Shown piece by piece: positions 17,448 to 26,306 of a DNA stretch of 58,394 bases; position 1 is the first letter of the stretch; each line of letters begins with the position of its first letter. Both the position numbers and the translations under genes were made by a program. A model generated the notes under the pieces. That model was not told the origin of the DNA. It saw nothing but the letters and a program-made list of their open reading frames with translations, and did not search any database. The DNA lies in the NCBI GenBank assembly GCA_903914415.1, contig CAIWOY010000071.1, positions 1 to 58,394 on the forward strand, in the 5' to 3' direction. The stretch is from an uncultured Phycisphaerales bacterium (lineage in GTDB: Bacteria; Planctomycetota; Phycisphaerae; UBA1845; Fen-1342).

Positions 17448-18512
17448 ATGGCCACTGAGCCCAGCCTGGCGAGGACTCAAATCGGCGACCGCCGCATCGG
17501 CGACGGCGAGCCGGTGCTCGTCATCGCCGAAGCCGGCGTCAATCATGATGGGGCAGTCGAGCGGGCGCTCCGGCTCGTAGACGCGGCGGTCGATGCCGGC
17601 GCGGACGTGGTCAAGTTCCAGATGTTCCGCGCGGCCGAGCTGGCGACCGCCACGGCCCAAACCGCCGGTTATCAAAAGGCTACGGGCGCGCCGTCGCAGC
17701 GGGACATGCTCCGGCGTCTGGAGCTGTCCGACGATGATTTTGCCCGCGTCGCCGCCCATTGCCGCACGCGGCAGATCGAGTTTCTGGCTACGCCCTTCAG
17801 CCCGCCGGACGTGGATCGCCTGTGTCACCTGGGCGTGCGGGCGCTCAAGATCGCGTCCACAGACTTGAACAACACGCTGCTGCTGCGGCGGGCCGTGGGC
17901 ACCGGGTTGCCGCTGATCGTCTCGACCGGGGCATCGAGGGCCGATGAGATCGCGGCGGCCGTCGAGCGGCTGCGGTCCTGGGGGGCGGCGGACCGGCTCA
18001 TCCTGCTGCATTGCGTGAGCGGATACCCGACGCCGCTTGCGTACGCCAATCTGCGCGCGATCGCCGCGTTGCGGCAGAAGTTTAGCGTGCCGTGCGGCTT
18101 CAGCGATCATACCGCGTCGGCCGACATCGCCGGGTGGGCGGTTGCGGCCGGCGCGTGCGTGCTCGAAAAGCACTTCACGCTGGATCGCGGGGCCGCGGGA
18201 CCGGACCATGCAGTGTCGCTCGATCCGGTCGAGCTGGCGACGTACGTGACCCTGGCGCGTCAGGCGCAAGCCGCCCTCGGCAGCGGCCGGCTGGGTCTGT
18301 CGCCGATCGAGGCCGACGTGCGCGCCGTCGCACGGAAGAGCGTCGTGGCCGCGACGCAGATTCCAGCCGGCGCGACGATCACCCCGGACATGCTCACCAC
18401 AAAGCGCCCCGCCGGCGGCATCGAGCCCGACCGGCTCGACGGCGTGGTCGGCTGCCGGGCCGCCGTGGATATCGCCGCCGATACGGTGCTCACGTGGGAG
18501 ATGGTCCAGTGA
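17448..18512 (+). CDS. neuB: N-acetylneuraminate (or legionaminate) synthase
   Basis: Condenses phosphoenolpyruvate with a mannosamine derivative to make a nonulosonic acid. The 354 residues split into a TIM-barrel catalytic domain (residues 20-285) and a C-terminal SAF/antifreeze-like domain (290-350). Visible signatures are IAEAGVNHDG, DVVKFQMF, ATPFSPPDVD, KIASTDLNN, LHCVSGYPTP and CGFSDHT, all typical of NeuB. The cassette neuA-neuB-neuC shows short gaps or overlaps, so it is one operon. Without a dehydratase and aminotransferase nearby, N-acetylneuraminate is the simplest product, but those genes could lie elsewhere. Confidence 0.92.
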   Translation: MATEPSLARTQIGDRRIGDGEPVLVIAEAGVNHDGAVERALRLVDAAVDAGADVVKFQMFRAAELATATAQTAGYQKATGAPSQRDMLRRLELSDDDFARVAAHCRTRQIEFLATPFSPPDVDRLCHLGVRALKIASTDLNNTLLLRRAVGTGLPLIVSTGASRADEIAAAVERLRSWGAADRLILLHCVSGYPTPLAYANLRAIAALRQKFSVPCGFSDHTASADIAGWAVAAGACVLEKHFTLDRGAAGPDHAVSLDPVELATYVTLARQAQAALGSGRLGLSPIEADVRAVARKSVVAATQIPAGATITPDMLTTKRPAGGIEPDRLDGVVGCRAAVDIAADTVLTWEMVQ

Positions 18513-19645
18513 GGCGCCGGCGACGTGTTGCCGTCGTGACCGGCACGCGGGCCGAGTACGGCCTCCTGACGTCGGTCATGCGGTCCATTCAGACCGACCC
18601 GCATCTCGCGCTCCAGCTTGTCGTCACCGGGATGCACCTGCTCCGCGACTTCGGGCACACGGTGGACCATGTCGTCTGCGACGGCTGGCAAATCGACGCC
18701 CGCGTCCCGATGCAAACCGGCTCCGACGGCGCCCTCGACCAGGCCGAGGGGCTGGCACGCGGCGTCGCCGGCATCGCGCGGTTTCTCGATGGCGCGCGGA
18801 CCGATATCGTCGTCGTCCTCGGCGACCGCATCGAGGCGCTGGCCGGCGCGCTGGCCGCCGTGACGACTGGGCGCGTCCTTGCCCACATCCACGGCGGCGA
18901 CATTGCGCCGGGCGATTTCGACGATTCCGTGCGCCATGCGATCACCAAGCTCGCGCACGTGCACCTGGCCGCCACGCGCCTGGCCGCCCGGCGAATCATC
19001 CGCCTGGGCGAAACGCACGCGCGCGTGCACGTGGTGGGGGGGGTCGGGCTCGACCGCTTGCGCGAGATTCTTACGCGCGAAGACTGCCCCGACAAACCGA
19101 GCGGGCGAGCGCTGGTGGTTTTCCATGCCTGCGGGCGCCCACCGGCCGCGGAGGCGCGGACGATGCGCGCGGTGCTGCAAGCCGTCGCGTCCGTCGGCCT
19201 GCGCCGGCTCATCGTGTACCCCAACACAGATCGAGGGCACCGCGGGGTGATCCAGGCGATTGAGCAACATCAGCGGGCGTCTCCGGCGAACGAAGTGCGG
19301 GTCTGGCGGTCGCTGCCGCGCGACGACTACCTGCGCACCCTGATCGGCGTCGACGTGCTCGTCGGAAACTCGTCCAGCGGAATCATCGAGGCCCCCCTGG
19401 CCAGCACCCCCTCCGTCGACGTGGGGCCGCGGCAGGCCGGTCGCGAGCCCGGCGGCCCGAGCGTACTTCACGTCGACGAGTCCTACGGCGCGATCCGCCG
19501 AGGCGTGCTCGCCGCGCTGCGGAAACGACCCCGGCCCGGGCGTCCGACGGTCTACGGCGACGGGCGCGCCGGTGAGCGCATCGCCCGCGTTTTGGCGCGC
19601 GTACCGCTCACGAGCGATTTCGCGCGCAAGGTCATCACGTACTAG
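18509..19645 (+). CDS. neuC: Hydrolysing UDP-N-acetylglucosamine 2-epimerase
   Basis: Makes the mannosamine precursor for NeuB by 2-epimerisation and UDP hydrolysis. The start is the GTG at 18509, which overlaps the neuB stop (GTGA); a longer open frame upstream is a shadow of neuB. The 378 residues begin with VVTGTRAEYGLLTSVM, the GT-B epimerase signature, and include VVVLGDRIEALAGALA, AHIHGGDIAPGDFDD and LVGNSSSGIIEAP, all matching NeuC/LegG. The LegG variant acts on a 2,4-diacetamido sugar, and motif inspection does not separate the two. Confidence 0.9.
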   Translation: MRRRRRVAVVTGTRAEYGLLTSVMRSIQTDPHLALQLVVTGMHLLRDFGHTVDHVVCDGWQIDARVPMQTGSDGALDQAEGLARGVAGIARFLDGARTDIVVVLGDRIEALAGALAAVTTGRVLAHIHGGDIAPGDFDDSVRHAITKLAHVHLAATRLAARRIIRLGETHARVHVVGGVGLDRLREILTREDCPDKPSGRALVVFHACGRPPAAEARTMRAVLQAVASVGLRRLIVYPNTDRGHRGVIQAIEQHQRASPANEVRVWRSLPRDDYLRTLIGVDVLVGNSSSGIIEAPLASTPSVDVGPRQAGREPGGPSVLHVDESYGAIRRGVLAALRKRPRPGRPTVYGDGRAGERIARVLARVPLTSDFARKVITY

Positions 19646-19668
19646 CGCTTGGGGAGGCGGAAGAGGAG

Positions 19669-21129
19669 CTAGCCGAGTTGGCCCTGGGCCAGCAATCGCT
19701 TGGTAAGGCCGACCAGGTAAATCGACCCGGTGATGCAGATCAGGTCTTCGCGCGTCACGCACCGGCAGGCGATTTCGTAGGCCTCCTGGAGCGTATCGCC
19801 GACCTGCGCCATTTTCTGGCTCTTCTCCATGAAACGCATGAGCAATTCGTGCGGGTCGGCCGAGCGCGGCACGCCCGTGCCGGTGAAGATCACCTTGTCG
19901 GCCCCAAGCTGGAGCTGGTCCAGCATCCCCTCGATGTCCTTGTCGGCCGAACACCCGAAGATGACCACCATCGAGTCGTACGTCACGTTCTGCCCGATCG
20001 CCCGCATGAGGGCCGCGACGCTGGCGGCGTTGTGCGCGGCGTCCACGACCGTGCGCGGGTGATCGCGGATCAGCTCGAGCCGGCCCTGCACGTGAACCTT
20101 GGCCAGACCGTCGATCGCCGACTGCTCTGGCACGCGAAACCCACACTGCCGCAGCGCGTCGACCATGCCGAGCGCCACGCCGCAGTTGTGCGCCTGATGC
20201 TCCCCGAGCAACGGCACGCGCAGGTGGTCGAAGCGGCTCGTCGGCGTCGAGATGCAGACGCGCGTGTGCGGTCCGGTGATCCGCGAGCACTCGAAGCGGT
20301 AGCTGAACTCGATGTCCTCCCCCAGGATCCGCAACGGGCACCCGACCTGATCGGCCGCCTTCCGCAGCACGCGGCGAACCACCGGCACCTGCGGCGCACT
20401 GATCACGGGAACCCCCGGCTTGAAGATGCCGGCCTTCTCGCTGGCGATCTTCTCCAACGTGTTGCCGAGCTGGGCAACGTGGTCGTAGCTGATGCTCGTA
20501 ATGCCGCACACCTCGGGCCTGATGACGTTCGTCGAATCGAGCCGTCCGCCGAGACCGGTTTCAATGACCGCCACGTCCACTTTGTTGTGAGCGAAGTACA
20601 CGAACGCCGCCGCGGTCATGATCTCAAAGAACGTCGGCTCGTCGTGTCGCAGCCGCTGAACGACCGGCGCGATCTTGGCCATGAGCCGGGTGAATCCGGC
20701 CTCCGTGATGAGCGTCCCGTTGATGCTGATCCGTTCACGCAGGTCGACGAAGTGCGGCGACGTGTACAGGCCTGTCCGATAACCAGCGTTCTGCAACATC
20801 GAGGCGGCCATGTAGCAGGTCGAGCCCTTGCCCTTCGTCCCGGCGACATGAACGGTGCGAATCTTCTTGTGGGGGTTGCCAAGGCGGGCCAGAATGCGCA
20901 ACATTCTGGAAAGATTGAAGTTAGTGTGGTTGTAGCCCACCCGGACCATCTTCTCGTAGTCGGTGCGGGTGTTGAGGAACTCGAGTGCCGCCCGATACGT
21001 GCGGATAGAACGGACCCCCGTGCCGGTACCGGCGCTGGCCCGACGAACCTTGGTTACCTTGACCTTGGTTCGTTTTGCAGACGTCGGGTGCTTGATCGCT
21101 GTTCGTGTCATGGTCGCCATCCGCGTCAT
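19669..21129 (-). CDS. folC: Bifunctional folylpolyglutamate synthase/dihydrofolate synthase
   Basis: Adds Glu to dihydropteroate or to folates. The 486 residues include the P-loop VAGTKGKGSTCYMAASML (about residues 95-112), YTSPHFVDLRERI, ETGLGGRLDSTNV and HVAQLGNTLEKIASEKAGI, then the Mur-ligase C-terminal domain with VVDAAHNAASV and GCSADKDIEGML. The first 40 residues are Lys/Arg/Thr-rich and unlike typical FolC. A good promoter sits so close to the annotated ATG that the real start may be Met7 (21111) or the message may be leaderless. It converges with neuC across 23 bp. Confidence 0.92.
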   Translation of the reverse strand: MTRMATMTRTAIKHPTSAKRTKVKVTKVRRASAGTGTGVRSIRTYRAALEFLNTRTDYEKMVRVGYNHTNFNLSRMLRILARLGNPHKKIRTVHVAGTKGKGSTCYMAASMLQNAGYRTGLYTSPHFVDLRERISINGTLITEAGFTRLMAKIAPVVQRLRHDEPTFFEIMTAAAFVYFAHNKVDVAVIETGLGGRLDSTNVIRPEVCGITSISYDHVAQLGNTLEKIASEKAGIFKPGVPVISAPQVPVVRRVLRKAADQVGCPLRILGEDIEFSYRFECSRITGPHTRVCISTPTSRFDHLRVPLLGEHQAHNCGVALGMVDALRQCGFRVPEQSAIDGLAKVHVQGRLELIRDHPRTVVDAAHNAASVAALMRAIGQNVTYDSMVVIFGCSADKDIEGMLDQLQLGADKVIFTGTGVPRSADPHELLMRFMEKSQKMAQVGDTLQEAYEIACRCVTREDLICITGSIYLVGLTKRLLAQGQLG

Positions 21130-21137
21130 GGGGCTTT

Positions 21138-21166
21138 ATAATACCGAGCGCAGGTTCGCTCGTCAA
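21138..21166 (-). promoter_or_regulatory. Sigma70-like promoter for folC
   Basis: On the minus strand, TTGACG (21166-21161) and TATTAT (21143-21138) are spaced by exactly 17 bp, each matching the consensus in five of six positions. Transcription would begin near 21131, only about two bases before the first folC ATG. Confidence 0.65.
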
Positions 21167-21356
21167 CACACCCCTATGTCATGTATGGTCGTGCCGCGAG
21201 CCATGCTGTAGCACGTAACGTGTTGTGTTTTATGTATTTATGCACTAATCCAAGTGCGTTTGGCCACCGTCCGTGCCGAGCCTCCAGCGCTCGAGCTTAC
21301 GTTTTTATACGCTCCAGCCGGTGAAAGGTGCGGGAGCGCGTTGCGCCGCAATTGGT

Positions 21357-22436
21357 ATGCAAACTGTACGAGTTGAGCTTGGAAACCGGGCATACTCGAT
21401 CCACATCGGGCCCGGCGCGCGCACGGTGTTGCAAAAGTGCATCACTTCGCAACAGAGCCCCTGGCACGCCGTTGTGGTGGCGGACCAGACCGTCGCCGAC
21501 CTGCATCTGCATCGGCTGTTGTCGTGTTTGCCTCCCGGCCCGGTCGTGCTGACGTTCCCGACGGGCGAGGTGAGCAAGTCGCTGGCAAGCATTGAGCGGC
21601 TGTGCGAGCAGCTCGCGGAGGCGCGAGTGGAACGTCAAGCGGTCGTCGTGGCGTTCGGGGGGGGCGTCGCTGGCGATCTCGCGGGGTTCGTCGCGGCGGT
21701 GTGGCTGCGCGGCGTGCGGTTCGTTCAAGTCCCGACCTCGCTGTTGGCCGCAGTGGACGCCGCAGTCGGCGGGAAGACGGGGGTGAATCTGCGGGCCGGC
21801 AAGAACCTGGTCGGAGCGTTTCATCAGCCGCTGGCGGTGATCGTGGACACGGATTTTCTGCAAACGCTTGCGGCGCGCGACTTTGCAGCCGGCCTGGCCG
21901 AGAGCGTCAAACACGCCGTCATCCGCGATCCGGAGTTTCTGGACTGGCACGAAGCGCACGCGGGGAAGATTGTGGGCCGCGATCCGGCCGCGGTGTCGTA
22001 CCTGATCGCGCGGAACTGCGAGATCAAAGCGATGGTCGTCGCGCGGGATGAACGTGAAGCGGGGCTGCGCGCCATCCTGAACTACGGCCACACGATCGGG
22101 CACGCGCTCGAGCATCTCCTGGGTTATGAGCTGCGGCACGGCGAGTGCGTGGCGCTGGGAATGTTGGCTGAAAACGAGCTGGCGTGCGTGCGCGGCTGGC
22201 TGGGGCGGCCCGAGGCTGATCGCGTTCGCAGCCTGCTCGCGCATCTCGGGCTTCCGGTGGCGCTCGCCCGGCCGTTGCCGCCCGCGGACGTTTGGGCCGC
22301 TTGCCAAGTCGACAAGAAGGTGCGGGATGCGGCGGTCCACTTCGTGCTGGTCCGTTCGGTCGGCGACCCGATGCGCGTGACGGACGTCTCGGCCGCAGAG
22401 GTGGCGCGGGCACTTCAGGCGATCCAACCGGCGTGA
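21357..22436 (+). CDS. aroB: 3-dehydroquinate synthase
   Basis: Second shikimate-pathway step: cyclises DAHP to 3-dehydroquinate using NAD and a divalent metal. The ATG at 21357 gives 359 residues starting MQTVRVELGNRAYSIHIG, the normal beginning; an upstream in-frame extension (from 21273) adds unrelated residues. Motifs seen: FPTGEVSKSLASIERL, VAFGGGVAGDLAGFVAA (NAD loop), PTSLLAAVDAAVGGKTGVN, GKNLVGAFHQP, EXXKH-type metal site ESVKHAVI with a second metal His in NYGHTIGHALE, and HGECVALGM. It is the first gene of a run followed by two GT87 genes. Confidence 0.95.
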   Translation: MQTVRVELGNRAYSIHIGPGARTVLQKCITSQQSPWHAVVVADQTVADLHLHRLLSCLPPGPVVLTFPTGEVSKSLASIERLCEQLAEARVERQAVVVAFGGGVAGDLAGFVAAVWLRGVRFVQVPTSLLAAVDAAVGGKTGVNLRAGKNLVGAFHQPLAVIVDTDFLQTLAARDFAAGLAESVKHAVIRDPEFLDWHEAHAGKIVGRDPAAVSYLIARNCEIKAMVVARDEREAGLRAILNYGHTIGHALEHLLGYELRHGECVALGMLAENELACVRGWLGRPEADRVRSLLAHLGLPVALARPLPPADVWAACQVDKKVRDAAVHFVLVRSVGDPMRVTDVSAAEVARALQAIQPA

Positions 22437-22488
22437 GGAACGGCAGTTCGCGGTTGTGGCCAGTATGCGCGCCACGTAGAATCGGCCG

Positions 22489-23931
22489 ATGATGCAGCCC
22501 CCGCCCACGGCCGCGGAACTTCCTTGGACGACCGACGATGCGGCCGGCCAACGCGCCTCGCCGAGGCTGCGCCTGTTATGTCTGATCCTTCTAGTGGGGG
22601 GCGGAGCATGGTTCGGGAGTGCCGGCTACCGGATGATCCGGGCCGGGGCGCCAGATTTCGAGTACTTCTACAAGTCCGGCCGTTACCTGCTGACGCGGGG
22701 CGCGCTCGATCCCGGGTACGACATCGTGGGCGGGCAGGTCGTCGAGCGCGGGACGCTCGAATGGTACTGGCCGTTCGTGCCGCGCGTCATGACGCTGTTC
22801 GCCCTGCTGCCGCAATCAAAAGCCGGCTACGTCTGGCTGGGATTGAACCTGCTGGCGATGTTCGCGACGTGGCGGCTGATCGGGCAGCACGTTGTGGAGT
22901 GGCCGCGCGGCGACTGGCCCGTCGCATCCGTGCTGCCGGTGCTATGCCTGGCCGCGTACTGGCTGTGGGAGTTCCGGCTAAACCAGATCAACAACTTCAC
23001 GTTGCTGCTGATGGTGGGCAGCTTCGTTTGCTGGCAGCGCGGGCGCCCCGCGACCGCCGGCCTGTGGCTGGGGCTGGCCGTGCTGTTGAAGCTGACGCCG
23101 GGCTTGCTCGTGCTGTGGTTTGCGCTGAAGCGGCAGTTCCGGGTAGTGGCCGTTGCGGTGCTGACGGTTGTTCTCGCGGGTCCCGTGGCCGACCTGGTTG
23201 CGCTGGGGCCGGGGCTGACGGGTGACGCGTATCGCCGGTGGTTACACGACGCGGTGCTGACCGGCTCCCAGGCGGGGCTGGTCCGCGAGCAATGCGAGAT
23301 GGATTGGCGGAACCAGGGGCTGGGGGCTGTGCTGAGCCGCTGGCTACACCCGACGAACTACAACACACACTTCGACAACGATCCGCGGGTCGACGCCAGC
23401 TACGGGCAAGAGGCGGCGCGGACGCTCAACGTCGTGTCCTGGCCGCTTGCGACGGTCGAGCACGTTGTTGTGGCGGTGGTGCTCGTCACGCTCGGGGCGC
23501 TGATCTGGCTGGCGCGTCGGTCGGCGCGGACCCTGACGGCCGTGCAGTTGCGCAGCGAGTGGGCCTTGTTTCTGCTGGCGATGCTGTGGCTGATGCCGGT
23601 TATGAGGCGCTATCACATGATCTGGGCCACGCCGGCGGCGTACCTGCTGCTCGCCGAGGCGTACCGCTTGGGTTGGCGGGAGCGCTGGTCGAAGTTGGCA
23701 CTGGCGTGCGTGGGCGTGCTGGCGGTCAGTCCGCTGACGTTGCTGTTCCGACCGTTGGAGGCCGGGGGGACGGTCCTGGCCGCGGTGCTGGTGCTTGCGT
23801 TGCCATTGCTCCTGCTGCGCTGCCGGCGGACGCGCGCGCCGGCCACCGGGGAGCAGCCGGCCGGCGGGCCCGCGCCGCCGGAGGCGGCGGGGAGCGCGGC
23901 GCCGTCGCGGCCGGCGATGCACCATGTCTGA
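22489..23931 (+). CDS. GT87-type polytopic glycosyltransferase (DUF2029)
   Basis: A 480-residue inner-membrane protein with about ten helices. It resembles the alpha-mannosyltransferase/arabinofuranosyltransferase family GT87, which uses polyprenyl-phosphate sugars outside the membrane. Family traits: the acidic site in the first periplasmic loop PDFEYFYKSGRYLL, then WYWPFVPRVMTL, the helix FRLNQINNFTLLLM, and WLGLAVLLKLTPGLLVLW, which is the characteristic K-x-x-P segment. A Pro/Ala-rich tail follows the last helix. Two starts (ATGATG) are possible. It overlaps by 8 bp a second, diverged GT87 gene, so the pair arose by duplication or was inherited as a couple. Confidence 0.82.
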   Translation: MMQPPPTAAELPWTTDDAAGQRASPRLRLLCLILLVGGGAWFGSAGYRMIRAGAPDFEYFYKSGRYLLTRGALDPGYDIVGGQVVERGTLEWYWPFVPRVMTLFALLPQSKAGYVWLGLNLLAMFATWRLIGQHVVEWPRGDWPVASVLPVLCLAAYWLWEFRLNQINNFTLLLMVGSFVCWQRGRPATAGLWLGLAVLLKLTPGLLVLWFALKRQFRVVAVAVLTVVLAGPVADLVALGPGLTGDAYRRWLHDAVLTGSQAGLVREQCEMDWRNQGLGAVLSRWLHPTNYNTHFDNDPRVDASYGQEAARTLNVVSWPLATVEHVVVAVVLVTLGALIWLARRSARTLTAVQLRSEWALFLLAMLWLMPVMRRYHMIWATPAAYLLLAEAYRLGWRERWSKLALACVGVLAVSPLTLLFRPLEAGGTVLAAVLVLALPLLLLRCRRTRAPATGEQPAGGPAPPEAAGSAAPSRPAMHHV

Positions 23932-25279
23932 AGAGCACCGATACGAGCGTGGGCTGCGCTTGGCGCTGGTCGTCCTGCTGGTGGCGGTCGGCGTGATCTC
24001 GTTTGACCGCGCGCGGCGCGGCGAGTTTGATTTCGAGCACTTCTACCACGATGCACGCTACGTGTGGCAACACGGCGATCTGCCGCCGCTGGAAGCCGGG
24101 AAGCACGACGAGCAGCGCCGGTTGCCGTTCTACCTGCCGGCCGTGTCGCTGCTGTTGGCGCCGCTGACGGCGGGCGGACGCGTCCCCATGGCGCTGGCGT
24201 GGGCGGCGGCGCAGGTGGCGGCGTTGGGATACAGTCTGCGGATTCTGCGCCGGTGGGCCGGTGAGACCCCGCCCTCCGCTGCGCAAAGGACGAGGCCCGC
24301 GCGCGGGGGCCTGGTTCTTGCCCTCGCCGCGGTGCTGGCGGTGCCGGCGTTGGTCGAGGCGGCGAAGTTCAACCAACTCAGCTTCTTTGTTTTGGCGTTG
24401 ATCCTCGGCGCGAGTCAGGCGCTGGACCGAGAGCGGCCGCGCTGGGCAGGCGTGCTACTCGGCCTCACGGCGCTGCTCAAGCTGTTGCCGGGCATTTTTC
24501 TGGTCTGGCTGCTCCTGAAGCGGCGGTGGTCGGCGGCGGCCGCGCTGGTCGTGACCGTCGTCGCTCTCGCTCTGCTGCCGGCTCTGGCCGCGTTCGGGTG
24601 GCAGCGGACGCTGGCGTACCACCGTCAGTGGTGGTCGTACAACGTGGCCGGCGACGCGGCCCGCGGGCTGCTCAACCCGGAGCTGCGCGAGCACTTCATC
24701 GACCACCGCAATCAGTCCATCGCGCAGGTGCTGGCGCGGCTGACCTGGGCGGAGCATCCGTATCGCGTCCGCTGGCAGCCCGAGCAACTATCGCCGCAGA
24801 CGTGCATGCGGGCGGCGTATGGGATCGCGGGCGGGTTGCTGATCGTGCTGGCACGACGGACGCGGCGACGGTGGCAGGAGCTTGATGTGCACGGCCGGCA
24901 CGCCGAGGTCGCGGCGTACGCCAGCGCGATGCTGGCCTTGTCGCCACTGGTTCGGCAGTACTACCTCGTGTGGGTGCTTCCGGCGCTGGTGTTGTGCGCG
25001 CGCGAGGCACTGCTCGATGAGCAGTGGCACGCAGGCCCCTCACGCGCGTTTCGGGCTCGGATCGGCTGGCTGGGCCTGGGTACGTGGCTAATCGGGATGG
25101 CCGCGTGGCTCTCGGAGACGGCGCGGGCCTACGGGGCGCACCTCGTGATGCTTGTCGTGATTGGTGTGCTGATGCTGTGGACGACGGCGAGATTGCCGGC
25201 GGACGACGCACCGGCGAACGGTGAACCAGCCGGTGCGACACGCCGGCCACGGGGGGCCGACGCTATGCGCGACGAGTGA
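23924..25279 (+). CDS. Second GT87-type polytopic glycosyltransferase
   Basis: The ATG at 23924 lies inside the end of the upstream GT87 gene. It gives 451 residues starting MSEEHRYERGLRLALV, whereas the longer open frame is Arg-rich and spurious. The layout repeats the first protein: FDFEHFYHDARYVWQHG after the first helix, FYLPAVSLLLAPL, AKFNQLSFFVLALIL and GVLLGLTALLKLLPGIFLVW. It is therefore a paralogue with the same presumed role in extracytoplasmic glycan assembly. Its last 17 bp overlap the 3' end of the convergent metallophosphoesterase gene. Confidence 0.82.
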   Translation: MSEEHRYERGLRLALVVLLVAVGVISFDRARRGEFDFEHFYHDARYVWQHGDLPPLEAGKHDEQRRLPFYLPAVSLLLAPLTAGGRVPMALAWAAAQVAALGYSLRILRRWAGETPPSAAQRTRPARGGLVLALAAVLAVPALVEAAKFNQLSFFVLALILGASQALDRERPRWAGVLLGLTALLKLLPGIFLVWLLLKRRWSAAAALVVTVVALALLPALAAFGWQRTLAYHRQWWSYNVAGDAARGLLNPELREHFIDHRNQSIAQVLARLTWAEHPYRVRWQPEQLSPQTCMRAAYGIAGGLLIVLARRTRRRWQELDVHGRHAEVAAYASAMLALSPLVRQYYLVWVLPALVLCAREALLDEQWHAGPSRAFRARIGWLGLGTWLIGMAAWLSETARAYGAHLVMLVVIGVLMLWTTARLPADDAPANGEPAGATRRPRGADAMRDE

Positions 25280-26204
25280 GGGTGAATACCGTGATCTCGG
25301 GGCGGCAGTTGAAACGCACGCCGGACAGCGACCCAAGGCCGCGATTCACGTACAGGCGATGGCCGTTAACGTCGAAGCGGCCCGCGTCAAAGCGCCGGTG
25401 CTTGATCGGCAGGATCGGCGCACCGAACAGCGGAATCCGCACCTGCCCGCCGTGCGTGTGCCCGCAGAGCACCCAGTCGTACGGCTTGTCGTTCAGCGCC
25501 GGGACGGTGTCGGGGTCGTGTGTCAGGACGATCGTCGGCAGGTCGGGGTCGGCGTCGGCAAAGGCTTGGTCTGGATCGCAGTAGCCGCTCCATTCGTCGT
25601 CGATCCCGACCAGTTGCAGCGCCGCATCGGCGTGCGCCACGACCTGCGCTTGGTTTCGCAGCACGGTCAGCCCGGCCTCGAGCAGAAGCTGCTCGATTCG
25701 CGCCGCGACGGCTGGACCGCGCGGCTGAGGGTGCGGACCCCACACACCGAAATCGTGGTTGCCGAGGATCGCGAAGACGCCGAGCGGTGCCTGGAGGGAG
25801 CGTAAGAGCGAGACCAACGGCTGGCTCCAGCGCAGGTCGGCGGCGTGAATGAAGTCGCCGGTGATGACCATCAGCTCCGGTTCCAGGGCCTGGCAGCGCT
25901 CGACTTGTGCGCGGAGGTAGTCGAACGGCCCCGGCGACCCGAGATGCAGGTCGGAGATTTGGACCATGCGCAGCCCCTGGAGCGCGGGCGCGAGGCCGGG
26001 CAGGTCCAGGTCCAATCGCTCGACCGCCGGCCAGAACGGCTCGACATAGTGGGCGTACGCGCCGGCGCCAAGGCCGACAACGACCCCGCCGCCGCACACG
26101 CGCAACAGGAACGCCCGGCGCGTCAGGCGGCGCGGGCCGGCCGCGGGGACGCTCTGCTGCACCGGATTCGCCTTGTTCACGAGATTCACGGGATTCAAGC
26201 TCAT
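25263..26204 (-). CDS. Metallophosphoesterase (YaeI-like) with Tat-type N-terminus
   Basis: A 313-residue calcineurin-like phosphoesterase. The N-terminus has a twin-arginine stretch (RRLTRRAFLLRVCGGG) followed by a hydrophobic segment to about residue 52, so it is probably exported or anchored. The dinuclear metal motifs are complete: DLHLGS, GDFIHAAD, GNHDFG, LTHDP and GHTHGGQVRIP. These match the YaeI/YkuE class, whose members act on UDP-diacylglucosamine-like or phospholipid head groups; which applies here is not readable. The 3' end overlaps the convergent GT87 gene by 17 bp. Confidence 0.9.
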   Translation of the reverse strand: MSLNPVNLVNKANPVQQSVPAAGPRRLTRRAFLLRVCGGGVVVGLGAGAYAHYVEPFWPAVERLDLDLPGLAPALQGLRMVQISDLHLGSPGPFDYLRAQVERCQALEPELMVITGDFIHAADLRWSQPLVSLLRSLQAPLGVFAILGNHDFGVWGPHPQPRGPAVAARIEQLLLEAGLTVLRNQAQVVAHADAALQLVGIDDEWSGYCDPDQAFADADPDLPTIVLTHDPDTVPALNDKPYDWVLCGHTHGGQVRIPLFGAPILPIKHRRFDAGRFDVNGHRLYVNRGLGSLSGVRFNCRPEITVFTLTRRA

Positions 26205-26306
26205 CGGCTCTTATGGGCCCACACGTCCGGCGGCCGACGCCAGTCGGGGCGCACGCCATATCTTAGCGTCGTACGGACGGCGGATGCGGCGGTGCGGTGG
26301 GGAAAG

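Noticed and set aside
18260-20509. 749-codon minus-strand frame spanning neuC and part of folC
   Set aside because: Overlaps two convergent real genes on different strands; composition is Arg/Gly/His-rich and non-protein-like.
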